64,000 nucleotides of DNA, from positions 37,039,212 to 37,103,211 of the forward strand of contig OX345636.1 of NCBI GenBank assembly GCA_947044365.1, written 5' to 3'. The notes beneath the pieces were generated by a model. That model was given only the letters and a program-made list of their open reading frames with translations, was not told the origin of the DNA and made no database searches. The DNA is from Petrosia ficiformis (lineage: Eukaryota > Porifera > Demospongiae > Haplosclerida > Petrosiidae). A program made the translations under genes and the position numbers. Each line of letters opens with the position of its first letter. Position 1 is the stretch's first letter. Positions 42,101 through 55,600 of the stretch are shown here, piece by piece.

Positions 42101-43425
42101 ACAAATAGCGAAGAATACGAAATATGCTGTTTGTTTTTAATGGGTAATGTTTTGATTGCAATGCGGTCAGGAGCACATGGACTTGGGTATATCATAGCTG
42201 AAAAGACTCCATGGTCCCAAATTCTATGTCTATAGTGAAAATGCATCTAAAAACAGGAAGGGAGGACTTCACAACAACTGAGACTGGAACAAATGTCAGT
42301 AACAACTACTGCTAATAGTATTTGTTGACATGTTTATCTTTTGGATAAGAAAATTATATAGCAAATTGCTATTTACTGCCTTTGGAAGGATCTGTTCTAT
42401 GCAGCTCTCTGGAAATAGTCCCTGTTGATCTGCATACCATGGTACTTAAGTGTGCCATTAGGAAGAAATGTCCTGCCAAAAATGGAGTCTGAATGTTTTT
42501 TGAACCGGGAGTAGCCAGTAACAACGAAGACCAACAACAGCCTCCAAGTATGTGGACTCTGTGGAGCTGGTTGTCTTTTGATGTTTGTGGCTTTTTCTTT
42601 CTTTGCTGAAAGAATGAGAATGGACTTATTAAATGGAAGGTTCTTAGCCCTCATAACTCATTAATGGTGAAATTGCCAGTTGGAGGCTTAGATATCTTGA
42701 GGAAGCCAACTATCAATGCTCAACTATACCAGTCAAGAAATCCCTTTTTTATCAGAGGCAATAATCGCAGGCTTGGGGATCACTCTCAGAGAAGGGGAAA
42801 AATTCAATCTTTTAGAAGTACTGATTCCTTCTGAGTGGAGAAGGTCCTGGATGAGCAGTTTAATACCTATTTTGATGTAGTTGGTGGATGAAACAGAACC
42901 TTTTGTCAGAGATCTGGAATGTAATCATAATTAAATTTGCTATCAGGCTCTATTTAAAAATCAACTATTAAGAAATTATATTAGGCAGTAACCACACCTG
43001 TGAACTAGTACCTTTGCTTCTAGATCTTCCAAAGTCTAGTGACTCATTGTTCAAGATTTCTTGACAGGGACATTGTGAACCAGATTTAATTATGCTAGGT
43101 TGAGTGAATACTTATGCAAGATCAGGAGAGATCATGTGAAATTACAGGCCATTTTAGCCTTTGTCCCAATCAATGCTGGATGCTATGTAATAAGTGAACA
43201 ATAAAGCTCTGTGCCCAGAGAGGCTAGTTCATGCTTGAATTCAGGCAACTGCAAAAGTGCGATGATGTTTTCATGTTTAAGTGGGCCATGTTTAAGTGGG
43301 ACATGTAAGTGGTCTCTCGGGCATTGGACGCTTTTTCACCAGTAACAGAGATTTCAAAGAGAACATTCTAAAGCACATGCATTCACTGATAAGTGATTTT
43401 GTGATCAGTTGTAGTTGCTATATGG

Positions 43426-43459
<34 letters not shown>

Positions 43460-43591
43460 CCATATAGCCCTATATATTCTCAGGCTATAAATTTCGTGTT
43501 TTTTGTTGCAAAAACTGAAAGACTGCAAAATGTTTTTTTGTGAAAATGAAAATTTTGTCACGAAATAGTTAAGGCTATCAGGTATATATAT

Positions 43592-43634
<43 letters not shown>

Positions 43635-46600
43635 TGAACTGATTAGGTTTTAAAAGTATATTTTATAATCAAGCTCAACTACAACTGATCACAAAATCAC
43701 TTATCAGTGAATGCATGTGCTTTAGAATGTTCTAGACACAGGATATTAATAATAGTTTATACTAATTAACAGTCCCCTCTGTTACATTATATATGTAATA
43801 TATACAATTAGTATAAGCAAGCATTTATCAACTGTAATGGATTAAGAACTATCGTATTAGGTAAATCGTCGTATTGTGTCTCATGTGTTAGTCTTATTTT
43901 ATTAATGGTGATTTATTTTAGTGTAATTATGATTTCTCACTTAGTCACTTTACCTTTGTGTTACCATATTTAGTTTCTGTTAATTTTGTGTATCTACACT
44001 ATGCCAGGTGTAACTTTATTTTGCTGTATATTTAGTTGGTGTTAATCAGTAAGAATGTAATCTTAGTTGCTAATATATATATGTGTGTGTGTAAGTAAAA
44101 GATTATTAGAGTCAAAAAGAAAAAGTTATTCAAGTGAAGACGTATACCCAGTAGATCCATCACATTTGGTGGCAGAGGTGGGATTGTTGCGCCGGAAAAG
44201 AGAGAGAGAATTCAATTTTTATGACAACAAGGTCAGGAGTAAAGTACAAACCAAGCATGAACAGTGAAAGTCAACAAGGAGCTAGACAGGAAAACCAGGA
44301 TGGCCTTGGAGAAGCTAGTCTTACCCGAATGCTACAATCGTTGCTCGAGGATCGGCAACAGCGGGAGACGGAGCTGGTCGAGGAGCGTAAATGCAGGGAA
44401 GAGGAGCGCCGAATTCGTGAAGAAGAATTACTACGAGAGAGGACCTGTCGAGATGTAGAGGTCAATCAGCAGATGGAGTTGCTGAGAGGCCTGATAGAAG
44501 TTATTCATCAGCAGGGAGAGACTGCAGCTATGAGAGCTGAGAAAGATAGGGATGTCAGGGTTGCGAAATTAACTGAGGAGGATGACATCGAAGCCTACTT
44601 AACCACTTTCGAAAGATTAATGACTGTCTATGAAATACCAGAAGAGCGATGGGTCTTCAAGTTGGCTCCACAGCTTGTTGGAAAAGCACAGCAGGCGTAT
44701 GCTGCTTTAGGAGAAGAAGAAGCTAGGGACTATACAAAGCTAAAGACAGCAATTTTACGTCGGTACGACATTAACGAAGAAACGTACCGTCAAAGATTCC
44801 GATCCACAAGAAAGATTTCAGGAGAAACCAACCATGAACTGGTGGCAAGACTATACGATCTTGCGAGTAGATGGATGCTGGGACGTAAAACAGTTGAGGA
44901 ACTGAAGGATTTGGTGATATTGGAACAGTTATTAGCCATACTACCAGAGGATGTGTGGATTTGGGTGAAAGAGAGGAAGCCCAAGTCCAGCATAGAAGCG
45001 GGGCAACTAGCAGATGATTACATGCAGGCCAGACAAGAAGGGTCAGCGATAAGGCGTGGAGAACTTAAGGGAACTGTTGAAAGGAGGAATCCTCAGACCG
45101 TTCGATGCTACAAGTGCCAGAAGCTGGGACATATCGCCAAGGACTGTCCTGTGACAGCTCACAAACCATCACCCGATCTCGGTAGGGACAAGGAATATAT
45201 AAGACAAGTCGAGAGGCCAAAAAGGGATTTGAAATACATCGAATGTTTCAACTGTCACCAGAAGGGCCATTACTCATCAAATTGTCCCCACAATGCCATG
45301 TACTGTACAGAAAGGAAGGCGAACTATACTGGTACTTCCATCGTGAGAGAGTGGCGAGGAGTGGCAAAGCCAGGAGTTGTTAAGCCAGGATTTATAGAGG
45401 GCAAATATGTAAGTGATATTTTGCTGGACACAGGATGTTCGAGAACATTAGTAAGGCAAGATTTGGTACCTGAGAAAAGCCGTTCGCAAGCAGAAGTAGT
45501 AGCCATAAGGTGTGCTCATGGAGATACCGTTTTGTATCCACTTGCCCAGGTGCAAGTAAAGATAGATGGATATTGTCTGGAGGTTGAAGCTGCAGTGTCT
45601 GATACACTGCCTACATCGATGTTACTTGGGACAGATGTTCCAGAGATGGTGAATCTATTGGGTCTCACTAAGGGCACAGATCAGATGGAAAAGAGATCCA
45701 GCAATGAGGCCTTAATGACCACAACTAGAGCACAGGCAAAGATACAGATGGAGGATGAAGAAAATTGTCAGCTAAAACAAGTATACTCTGGAGTTAAGGC
45801 AAAGGCGATAGAGAAGATGGAGGAAAACAAATGTACAGAGGAAGGCACTCAAGAAGAGGAGAGCTGGATGTTTGAATTCGACGATAAACTGTTTGGGACA
45901 GGACGCCAGAAGCCTAGGCTGACGAGGAGTGAGAAACGAGCAATTAAACGAGAGTACAGACAGGACCAGGGTCTGGAAGAAGAAAAGGAAAGCGAAGACA
46001 CCACAGTTAATCGCCATGCGGTAGACATCGGTCTGGAGGAATTGAAGACTCTACAAGAAACCGACAGCACTCTGGGTGCCATTAGACGAGCTATTCATCA
46101 CCCTTCCAGCAAAGCAGGTACTGGATTTTTCAAAAGAGATGGGTTGATGTATAGACAATGGGCACCGTTAAAACAGAATGGGGAATCAACAGTGGAACAA
46201 CTGGTACTCCCACTTCAGTGTCGAAAAACTGTCCTAAACCTAGTTCATACGATACCACTCTCAGGTCACCTAGGTAAGGACAAGACAGCCCGTCGAATCC
46301 TCCAAAGGTTTTATTGGCCAACTATCTACAAAGATGTAGCAGATTTCTGTCGAAGATGTGAAGCTTGCCAGAAGACAGCGCGTCACAGAGTTCGTCATGC
46401 ACCACTTGTACCCTTACCAATAATTTCTGAGCCGTTTGAGAGAATCGCAATGGACATTGTTGGGCCTTTACCAAAGAGCCGTTCAGGAAAAAGATACATA
46501 CTGGTTGTGTGTGACTATGCTACAAGGTACCCTGAGGCCATCCCACTGAAGTCCATTGATGCGGAATGTATTGCTGAGGAACTAGTTACTTTATTCTCTA

Positions 46601-49600
46601 GGGTTGGTGTGCCTAAGGAAATCTTAACAGATCAAGGAAGTAACTTCACTTCCCAACTACTCACTGAGATCTATAGAATGCTTCATGTACACCCGATCAG
46701 GACAACACCTTACCACCCTCAAACGGATGGTCTAGTGGAAAGGTTCAACCAAACCTTGAAAGCGATGCTAAGGAAGACTTCTCTCAGTGAAGGTAAAGAT
46801 TGGGATAAACTAATTCCATATTTATTATTTGCATACAGGGAAGTACCACAAGCATCTACTGGTTTCTCACCCTTTGAGTTACTGTATGGGAGATCTGTAC
46901 GTGGACCACTGGATGTTCTAAAAGAAGCATGGGAATCAGAAAAACGAAGTAAAGAGAGTGTGGTTTCACATGTGTTATCAGTGCGGGACAAGCTAGACAA
47001 GATGTCCAAGATTGTACAACAGAACTTATCTACATCTCAAAGAACACAGAAACGATGGTATGATCAGAATGCTCGAGAAAGGGAATTTCAACTCAATGAG
47101 ACTGTGTTGGTTCTTTTACCTACTGTCAACAACAAGTTACTAGCTCAATGGCAGGGTCCTTACCAAATTGTAAAACGAATAGGAAAAGTAAACTATCTTA
47201 TCGATATGCATGATCGTAGAAAAAGACAGAGAGTATTTCATGTGAACATGTTGCGTAAATGGCATGTTTCCCCCACAGTTAGCTTATGGGCTGAAGAGCT
47301 TTCAGAAAGTGATCCGGAGGATGACGTACCAGTCTGGAATGAGGGTAGAGCTGAAGACACCCCAAAAATTGGTGATCAGTTGAATCTGGAGCAGCAGTCT
47401 GAACTGCAAGCGCTGTTGAGAGGCTACCAAGATGTCTTCCAAAACATACCTGGTCGAACAAACATGACCCAGCACAACATAGTTTCAGGTTCAGCTAGCC
47501 CAGTGAAGTTACCACCCTACAGATTACCATATGCCTATCGTGACACAGTGAAGCAGGAATTGGAGGAGATGTTAGCTAGTGGGATAATTGAGCCATCATG
47601 CAGTGAATGGAGTGCTCCTATTGTTTTAATCAAGAAAAAAGATGGATCCCTGAGACTGTGTGTGGACTATAGGCGTTTGAATGCTGTCTCGGAAACAGAT
47701 GCTTATCCAATGCCACGTATTGATGATCTAATTGATCAGTTGGGGAAAGCAACCGTTTTTTCTACCATAGACTTGACGAAAGGATATTGGCAGGTGCCTG
47801 TTGCTAAAGAAGCCCGATCTAAGACGGCATTTGCAACACCTTTTGGGTTGTACCAGTTCAATGTGATGCAATTTGGTCTGCAGGGTGCACCAGCAACTTT
47901 CCAGCGACTAATGAATAGAGTACTTAATGGGTTAGAGGAATTTTCAGGAGCTTATCTGGATGATTTGATTATTTTCAGCAGAACATGGGATGAGCACCTT
48001 CATCATCTGTCTGCTGTGCTGGACCGAATTAGAGCAGCAGGCCTGACAGCAAAGATGAAGAAATGTCAGTTCGGAACATCTCGATGCCTATATCTAGGAC
48101 ACATGGTCGGAGGTGGAAATGTTTCTCCAGATCTGTCAAAGATGGAAGCAGTGTCAGCAATGGGAGTTCCAAAGACTAAGAAGCAAGTGAGGACCTTCCT
48201 TGGGTTAACCGGGTATTACCGCCGGTTCATACCTAACTATTCCTCCATTGCAGCCCCACTTACTGACCTGACAAGAAAGTCAGCACCAAATCAAGTCACA
48301 TGGAAAGAAGAATGTGACAAAGCCTTCCATAGCTTAAAGAAAGTGTTATGCAGTTCACCTATTCTATGTAGTCCTGACTTCATCAAGCCCTTCTTCCAAC
48401 AAACAGATGCTTCAGAACGTGGGGTTGGAGCTGTTCTCAGTCAGAGGGATGATGATGGTTATGATCACCCCATATCTTATTTCAGTCGAAAGCTCTTGCC
48501 TAGGGAACAGCGATATTCTACCGTCGAGAAAGAGTGCCTAGCCATAAAACTTGGGGTACAAGCTTTTAAAGTGTATCTACTTGGAAGAAAATTTACTATC
48601 CAGACGGATCATCGCTCCCTCGTCTGGCTTGATCGGTTAAAGGAAGGTAACTCTCGACTAACAAGATGGAGTTTGGCACTTCAACCATATGACTTTGAAG
48701 TCACCCACCGTGCTGGTAATACAAACCAAAATGCAGATGCTCTATCTAGAATACAACAAACTGAGTTTGTTGCTGGAGAGGGGGAAAGAAGTGTAATGGA
48801 TTAAGAACTATTGTATTAGGTAAATCGTCGTATTGTGTCTCATGTGTTAGTCTTATTTTATTAATGGTGATTTATTTTAGTGTAATTATGATTTCTCACT
48901 TAGTCACTTTACCTTTGTGTTACCATATTTAGTTTCTGTTAATTTTGTGTATCTATACTATGCCAGGTGTAACTTTATTTTGCTGTATATTTAGTTTGTG
49001 ATAATCAGTAAGAATGTAATCTTAGTTGCTAATATATATATGTGTGTGTGTAAGTAAAAGATTATTAGAGTCAAAAAGAAAAAGTTATTCAAGTGAAGAC
49101 GTATACCCAGTAGATCCATCACATCAACCAGTACCTATTATCGACCAGTTTTCCTGAGGCGTGACAACATTAGAATAAATAGAAGACTACAAATGTGACC
49201 GTCAATTTACTGATCTCTAGTGTATATGATGATCATAGCTGTAAGTAAACTGCATCAACAAAACATGTTTTAACAGCCTTTTTAACCTTTACTAGGTCAA
49301 GTTATGATTTGAAGAAGAAGGCAGAGGAGGAGATCTATCAAGAAGAGACGCTCAAAGTCGGCTCCTGCTATAAATGTCAGATCTCCAGTTAAGAAGAGTA
49401 AACGAAAGCAGTGGACCAATGAACAAAGGATAGCAGCGATGGAAGCTGTAGAGACTGGTACGAGTGGTATAAACAGAGCTGCTGTAGATCATGGTGTAGC
49501 AAAAACCACCCTCAAAAACAGGCTAAGTGGACGTGTGAAGCATGGTAAAAAGTCGGGTCCAGAATGTTATCTGAATGAAGAAGAAAAGAAAGAACTAGCA

Positions 49601-52600
49601 TCATTTGTAAAATTCTGTGCCTCGATTGGCTATGGCAAAACACGCAGGGAGGTGTTGGGTATTGCTCAGTGAGTTGCCACCGAAAAGGGATTTCTTCGAG
49701 GGAAGAAAATCAGTCATGGATGGTGGCGTCGTTTTTTAGAGACAGCACGACTTATCACTTCGGAAAGGAGATAATACTGCTCATGTTCGAATGGATGTAG
49801 TAAATGAAGTCACAATGAAACAGTATTTTGATCTGCTGGAAGACACCTTAACACAGAATAATCTATTGAATCACCCAGCCAGAATATATAATGTTGATAA
49901 AAACAGGGATGCCACTAGATCCAAAATCTCCCAACATATTAACGAAGAAGGGTGTTAAAAACGTTCGTAATTGAACATCTGGGAGGAAAGGCAAGATTAC
50001 TGTTGTAGCTTGTGGTAATGCAGCTGGTCAAGTGATCCCACCGATGTTGACCTTTGATGCCAAAAAGCTCCATCATGCATGGACAGCAAATGAGATTCCA
50101 AGAAATAGATATGGTTTGAGTGATAAAGGATGAATAACTACTGTACTATTTGAAGGGTGGCTAACCGAACACTTTCTTGATTATGCAGTTCCTCAACATC
50201 CACTATTCCTCTTGCTCGATGGGCATAGTACGCACTACCAACAAGAAGTTATAACACTGGCGAAGGAAATAATAATGCTCTGTCTACCTCTGCACACTAT
50301 ACACGATACACAACCTCTAGACTGTGGTGTATTTTCACCATTTAAGTCTCACTGGAGTGCAGTTTGTCATGACTTTACTAGTTGGAATCCTGGCAAAGTA
50401 GTCACAAAGTTTAATTTCAACAGGCTCTTCTCTCAGGCGTGGCTACAAGCAGTTGTATCAGCAAACATCATGGCTGGATTCAAAACCTGTGGTGTGTACC
50501 CATTCAATCGTTCTGCTATTAACCTTTTGAACGGGTTAGTTTATTAATGTTACTATGCACAAAACGCGGATGGTGTAATAATGACTTATTCATAAGCTTT
50601 ATTAGCTCTGTATTGTTGTTATGGCTATAAATAAATGAGATCTATTTATAAAACAGGAAGTTTTGATTAAAAAAACCACAACATTATCAAATGGCTTCCT
50701 CTCAATTCCTTCGTGATTTTTACCGTTTTTGTTGTTGCTCGAGATTTGACTTTTGTATCTACACAGTTGTATGCATGCCCCAAATGAAGTGATTCTACAT
50801 AAGCTAGATGTCTCCTCCGGCTACAGTGTAAGTTATAGCTAGCTATTCCCAGCAGGTAAGTCAGGACAAGCGTTCACTTTCTAGAAAGTTGGGCGTCGAC
50901 CGTCTCCTTCGTCGAGTCAGTCTGCTCACAGTCTTTCATGGAGGTAACATGGTAGTTTAAACTTGGTAGGTACTTAGTTATAAGCCAGATACAGATGTAT
51001 GGAAGGTTTGAAATACCTCTAAGTTAGTTTAAGGGTTGTTTGAAGTCGCTAAAAGTTACACGCATATATATATGCGCGCCGCGTTTAAAAGGGAAAGCTG
51101 CGCATATATATATATGCGCAAAGGGTTAACTTAATTAAAGTTGCATTTTGTGTTACACAAGTAGACACTAGACTATTACAAACAAAGATGCTAACTAATC
51201 AAATGATATAAGTCATTCAAGTGAAGCTATGCAAACAAGTCAGTCTCCTTCACACTTACCTATGCCAAAGGAGCCTTTCTGTTGTAGCTCATATTTCCTC
51301 AATTAGTCCACAAATCATTTTACCCACAGCAGATTCAGGTCCTAATCTAACATCAGATTTGACATCTCATATATTAAGCAATGAGCGAGGATACATCACT
51401 AACACTTCAGAATCTATTTCTACATTAGACAATTAGGAAACAACTCCTGAAACGCAGACACAGAATGCAAAATCATCACCATCCAGTTCAGAGTCTACAT
51501 AGTCTAAATTGTTAGTTTACCCCAGTAAAACCACACCTTCTAGACCTGAAAAATATCTTGTGGTAGACTTCTCACTAGTGCTTTGTCACTTCCTGCACTT
51601 GAGAAGAAGGAAAGGAAGAAACAAGAGAAAATCGAAGAAAAAAAGAAAGGGAAGAGAAAAAGCAACAACAACAACTAAAATTGAAAAACAGCAGAGCAAA
51701 AGGAAGATATGTCCAAAGAGAAGTTAAAATAGGCACAAATGAAGACTGCGAAACAAGTCTATCAAGCAAAAAAACAAGCTACTGATACTGAACCAATGCC
51801 AGATGGAAGAAAAAGAAAATTGGAAACAACCACAGCAGACAAGCCACAGATCAAGAAGACTCGAGGAAAGGACATTGCAGTTGACATAACCATTAATGAT
51901 AACGAGTGCTGCATGTGTTTTGGAACATATGATGATGACGTTCTTGAAGGAAGTGGGGCTGAGTGGATCTCTTGTGCATGTGGGAGGTGGTCACATGAAG
52001 ACTGCATTGAAGATTGTATTGTAGATGAAAATGGGGAGGAGCGGGTTTGCCCATTTTGAATTGACATATTATTTCAATTTTCTGAAATGTATTGTTATTT
52101 TCTTCTCACTTTTCCATATTTCAACAATAGTTAAGTAATGTGAAATGCAAATAATCATAATTTCACAACAATTGTAATACATTTATAAGATATATTTCAC
52201 ATATATTCGATATTGTGCACAACATGGAGTTAGAGAATTCATTTAAAGTTTCACTAGGCTAATAGGTACTTATTGTTTTTACTCAGATCAACAAAACATG
52301 GATGTTTTCTGTCTTTGACACACATGTGCTCAATATTTTTAAAACTTTCAAGGTATAATTGTGACTACTAACAAATGTTCTCCACAATAAATGTTATAAC
52401 ATGAGAGAAAGTATTACCTGATAAATACATGGACCTATGACTAACAGGTCGACAATTTTACAATAGCATTTCTGTGGATGGTTGATAACTGGTATTGGTG
52501 GTCCATAATTGGCTCCCGCGAGATCACATTTAGTGGGTGTGCGCTACACAATGCAACGAGATATTGGAGTCAAATTAATGCTGGACAATTACGACAAAAA

Positions 52601-55600
52601 AAGGAATAAGCAGTGAAATCCCGACCTTCGACGAAGCTTCGTAGCAAAAGTTATGATTCATGAACACAACCTGGTCGATAATTGGTCTCTTACGCTTCGT
52701 TAGAGGTGTAGATGCATTATAGAAACCCACCAATGAAGAAGTGTGAAAATGTTTTAAAACTTTCGAAATGATAATGCATATAGATTGATGAACAATGATA
52801 ATGATACTGGTATAACTAATAATGGAGATTCATGCCTGTTTGATTTCAGACCACCACTTTAAATGCCATACCTTCTGAGCATGCACATTGGCTTTAGGTT
52901 TATGTTAATGTATTTAGTACTAAAGTAAGTTTATAAACCATCCATTAATACGATATTGTGGATAGAATCTTGACAAAATACACTTTCATTACACTAACTT
53001 ACTACAAAAATCTAGATAAGATAAACAACAAGAATCTTACCAGTATATAGTATTTCCTGCTTTGAAGTGTATTCGAACAAGATTTGCTAACTGATGCCGA
53101 ACATTCACAAATTTATGGTGCAGTGTATCAAAAGTATGGAGGTCAATCTTTTCGTTCCCTCTGGGTTTCACAACTTCAACAATGCTTTCGATTTTACTTG
53201 AATTATTTTCACGAAGTGTTTTCAGCGTATTGTAGGAAATGGATCTAGATTTTAAAAGGTTACCGAGATCTTCACATTTTGCTCGGACATTAATGAAAAA
53301 TGAAAGACAGTACTCAATTTCTGGAGGTGAAGCAACTATACTTACATGGCACTTTTCAAACAATGGTTTTATGGTTTTCACCAGATCAAGAATTCTCTCT
53401 GTAGCCCATGATTCTTTCTTCAAATCAACTTTAGTGGCAAATAGCTTCAGCACTCCACAAGCAAATCGTATGCGCGGAGTATTCTGATCAGCTGTTAGAT
53501 TTCTAGTTTTTACGTCAAACTGAGACTTCACATCCCGAAGAATACTTTCCACTAAAGGTAGACTGTTAATAACGTTGACATTTTGTAATTCCTATAAAAA
53601 AATTGCAAAGGGTGATGAAATAAACACAATTATATTCAACATTTAGTCAATATCTATTCAGTTGTGATGACATACCCATAGGATTCTACATAATTGGCTG
53701 GTTAGGCATTAAGACAGAATTGTCTAAATTGTACGAGTATCCTCTCAAGTGGAGGGGGGAGGGGCTGTGCAGTATTCACCTACCAGATCTGAGTTTTGGA
53801 TAAGCTCCTATGGTGCACCATTGGCACAAAGGAATTCTTATTTGGCACCTCAACACCCTCACTTGAATGATAATAGACAATGAATGTAAGATCAATTAAT
53901 AATAATGACATGGTTTATGATGGGTACAGTTTTATCATATGTAATGTAATACTATGAATATGTGCACAACATTTTCTTGAAGTAGAGCAATGAAACATTT
54001 TTTTGTGGACTTTAAAGTTTACAGAAACAAAGTTGGTATCTAGCCACAATTATATTCAATATTGTAATTATTACCTGGGAAGAATGTTAATTAACAAATT
54101 GGGAAACTGTTGAGTAAATCTCTACTTTCTAAATGTCTTAATGGCTTTAAAACCTAACCCAGGTTAGTATTTGGCTAGAAAGAGCAGCATTTCCAATTTC
54201 GGAGTTGCAGCTGTCTGCCATTATTGACAAAGAGTGGAGACAGACAAACACACACAGACAAAAAAAATTGCAAAGCAATAACCCCTACCTTTCCAAGGTA
54301 GGATGCGAGGGTTCACATCATTTGAATGTAGTGCAATTACTTTCTTGAGTTCAGTACTTATTTATTTTCCTCTACTGCACAGAATGGCGGTATAAGGCAT
54401 AGCCAGGAGTAATACTATAGAGGCTAAAATGGCATGCAAAGAATGGCATGCAAAGAATGGCATGCTAATCAATTTTCAGGAGTAAATCAACCATTGCACT
54501 GTAAACGAATGCAAAAAAAAAAACATCTCAGAGTTGTTGTGATCTGACTCCAGAGGACCGTATCGTGAGAGAGAACAGTCTTTCTTAGATTATTAACATA
54601 TAAACAGTAAGGATATCAAAAATTATCCTTAGCAGATGTTTACTGTAACATGTCTGTCTGTAAAAAAAAAACATCTGGATTTCTTGTTTGAATGCTATCG
54701 CCGTCGAATTAGATCGAAATCAAGAAGTAGTGGCTGCTACATAATCGAGCAGACTCCAAGCTTTCTGCCATGTCCGTCAATTTGTAGCTCCCTTGATTCA
54801 TTTCATGCATATTATTGAAGCCAGAAAACAAATTTAAACTTTATTTTGAGACTGCATTCCTTATACTAGGAATTATGTACTATCGGTAGTACACACACAC
54901 ATAATTATATACTATTATAATACTTAAGAGAAAAAAACATTTTCAATAAAAAGGAAGAAAATGGATGGACGTCAAAACCCAAAAAGTATGCAAACAAGGG
55001 TGGGTGGTTAACGTAGGACCCAAAATTAAACAAACCAATTCTATATAACCCTACATAAGTACTTACACCATTATAAAGCAAAGCTGTACTTAGTTGGTTG
55101 ATTTCTCTGAATGGAGTTATAGATTTATAACAAAGACTGCATTTTATGAGAAGGATATCCAATGGATTGGGACACGTCTTGAAGTTTACTGGCTTCAATT
55201 CTTTATTTCTCGTTATCATTACATTCTATCACCCCTGGTCTTCAAACATTGAGTGATTCCACTCTTCATTTTAGGATGATGGTTTCATCGATGTGTAGGT
55301 GCGGGCTTTTGTTTGGTGTTGAGATGTTGAAACAACTCCTCTAGATGGTCATCACCATGTTGCCATAGGACAAAGGTGTCATCTACGTATCTAACCCACA
55401 GTTTTGGTCGGTGGTTTGCTGTTGTGAGCTGCTTGTTCAAATCTTACATGAAGATGTCTGTGACATTCCGTCCTTTTGTTCAATGTAGTTGTTGTTGTAT
55501 CTGAAGTACATAGATCTCAGACATAGTTCAGTCAGATGAAAAATGACAGTAACAAATAAATTTGTTCTTTTTTTCAGTTCTTTATCAGCTAATAACCTAT

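Larger units (their letters stand above)
43833..49123 (+). mobile_element. complete Gmr1-like Ty3/gypsy LTR retrotransposon
   Basis: 5,291 bp: LTR, tRNA-Leu-type primer site, one long gag-pol frame, purine tract, LTR, flanked by TCAAC duplications. The domain order puts integrase before reverse transcriptase, the hallmark of Gmr1 elements. It lies inside intron 7/8 of the RNF213-like gene, on the opposite strand. Near-identical LTRs and an unbroken frame show a recent insertion. No envelope gene. Confidence 0.93.

Noticed and set aside
42043..42654. Minus-strand frames with protein-like composition
   Set aside because: Considered as receptor or transposase fragments, but no diagnostic motif could be seen; left unassigned.
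44264..44465. Short frames on both strands inside the Gag coding region
   Set aside because: They are other-frame shadows of the 1,527-codon polyprotein.
43833..49123. Endogenous retrovirus
   Set aside because: No envelope frame after RNase H; the frame ends in the 3' LTR, so this is an LTR retrotransposon.
54905..55219. Extra RNF213-like exon on the minus strand
   Set aside because: Half of it translates a MITE arm also found at 8471, and no exon is needed here because exons 6 and 7 join in phase.
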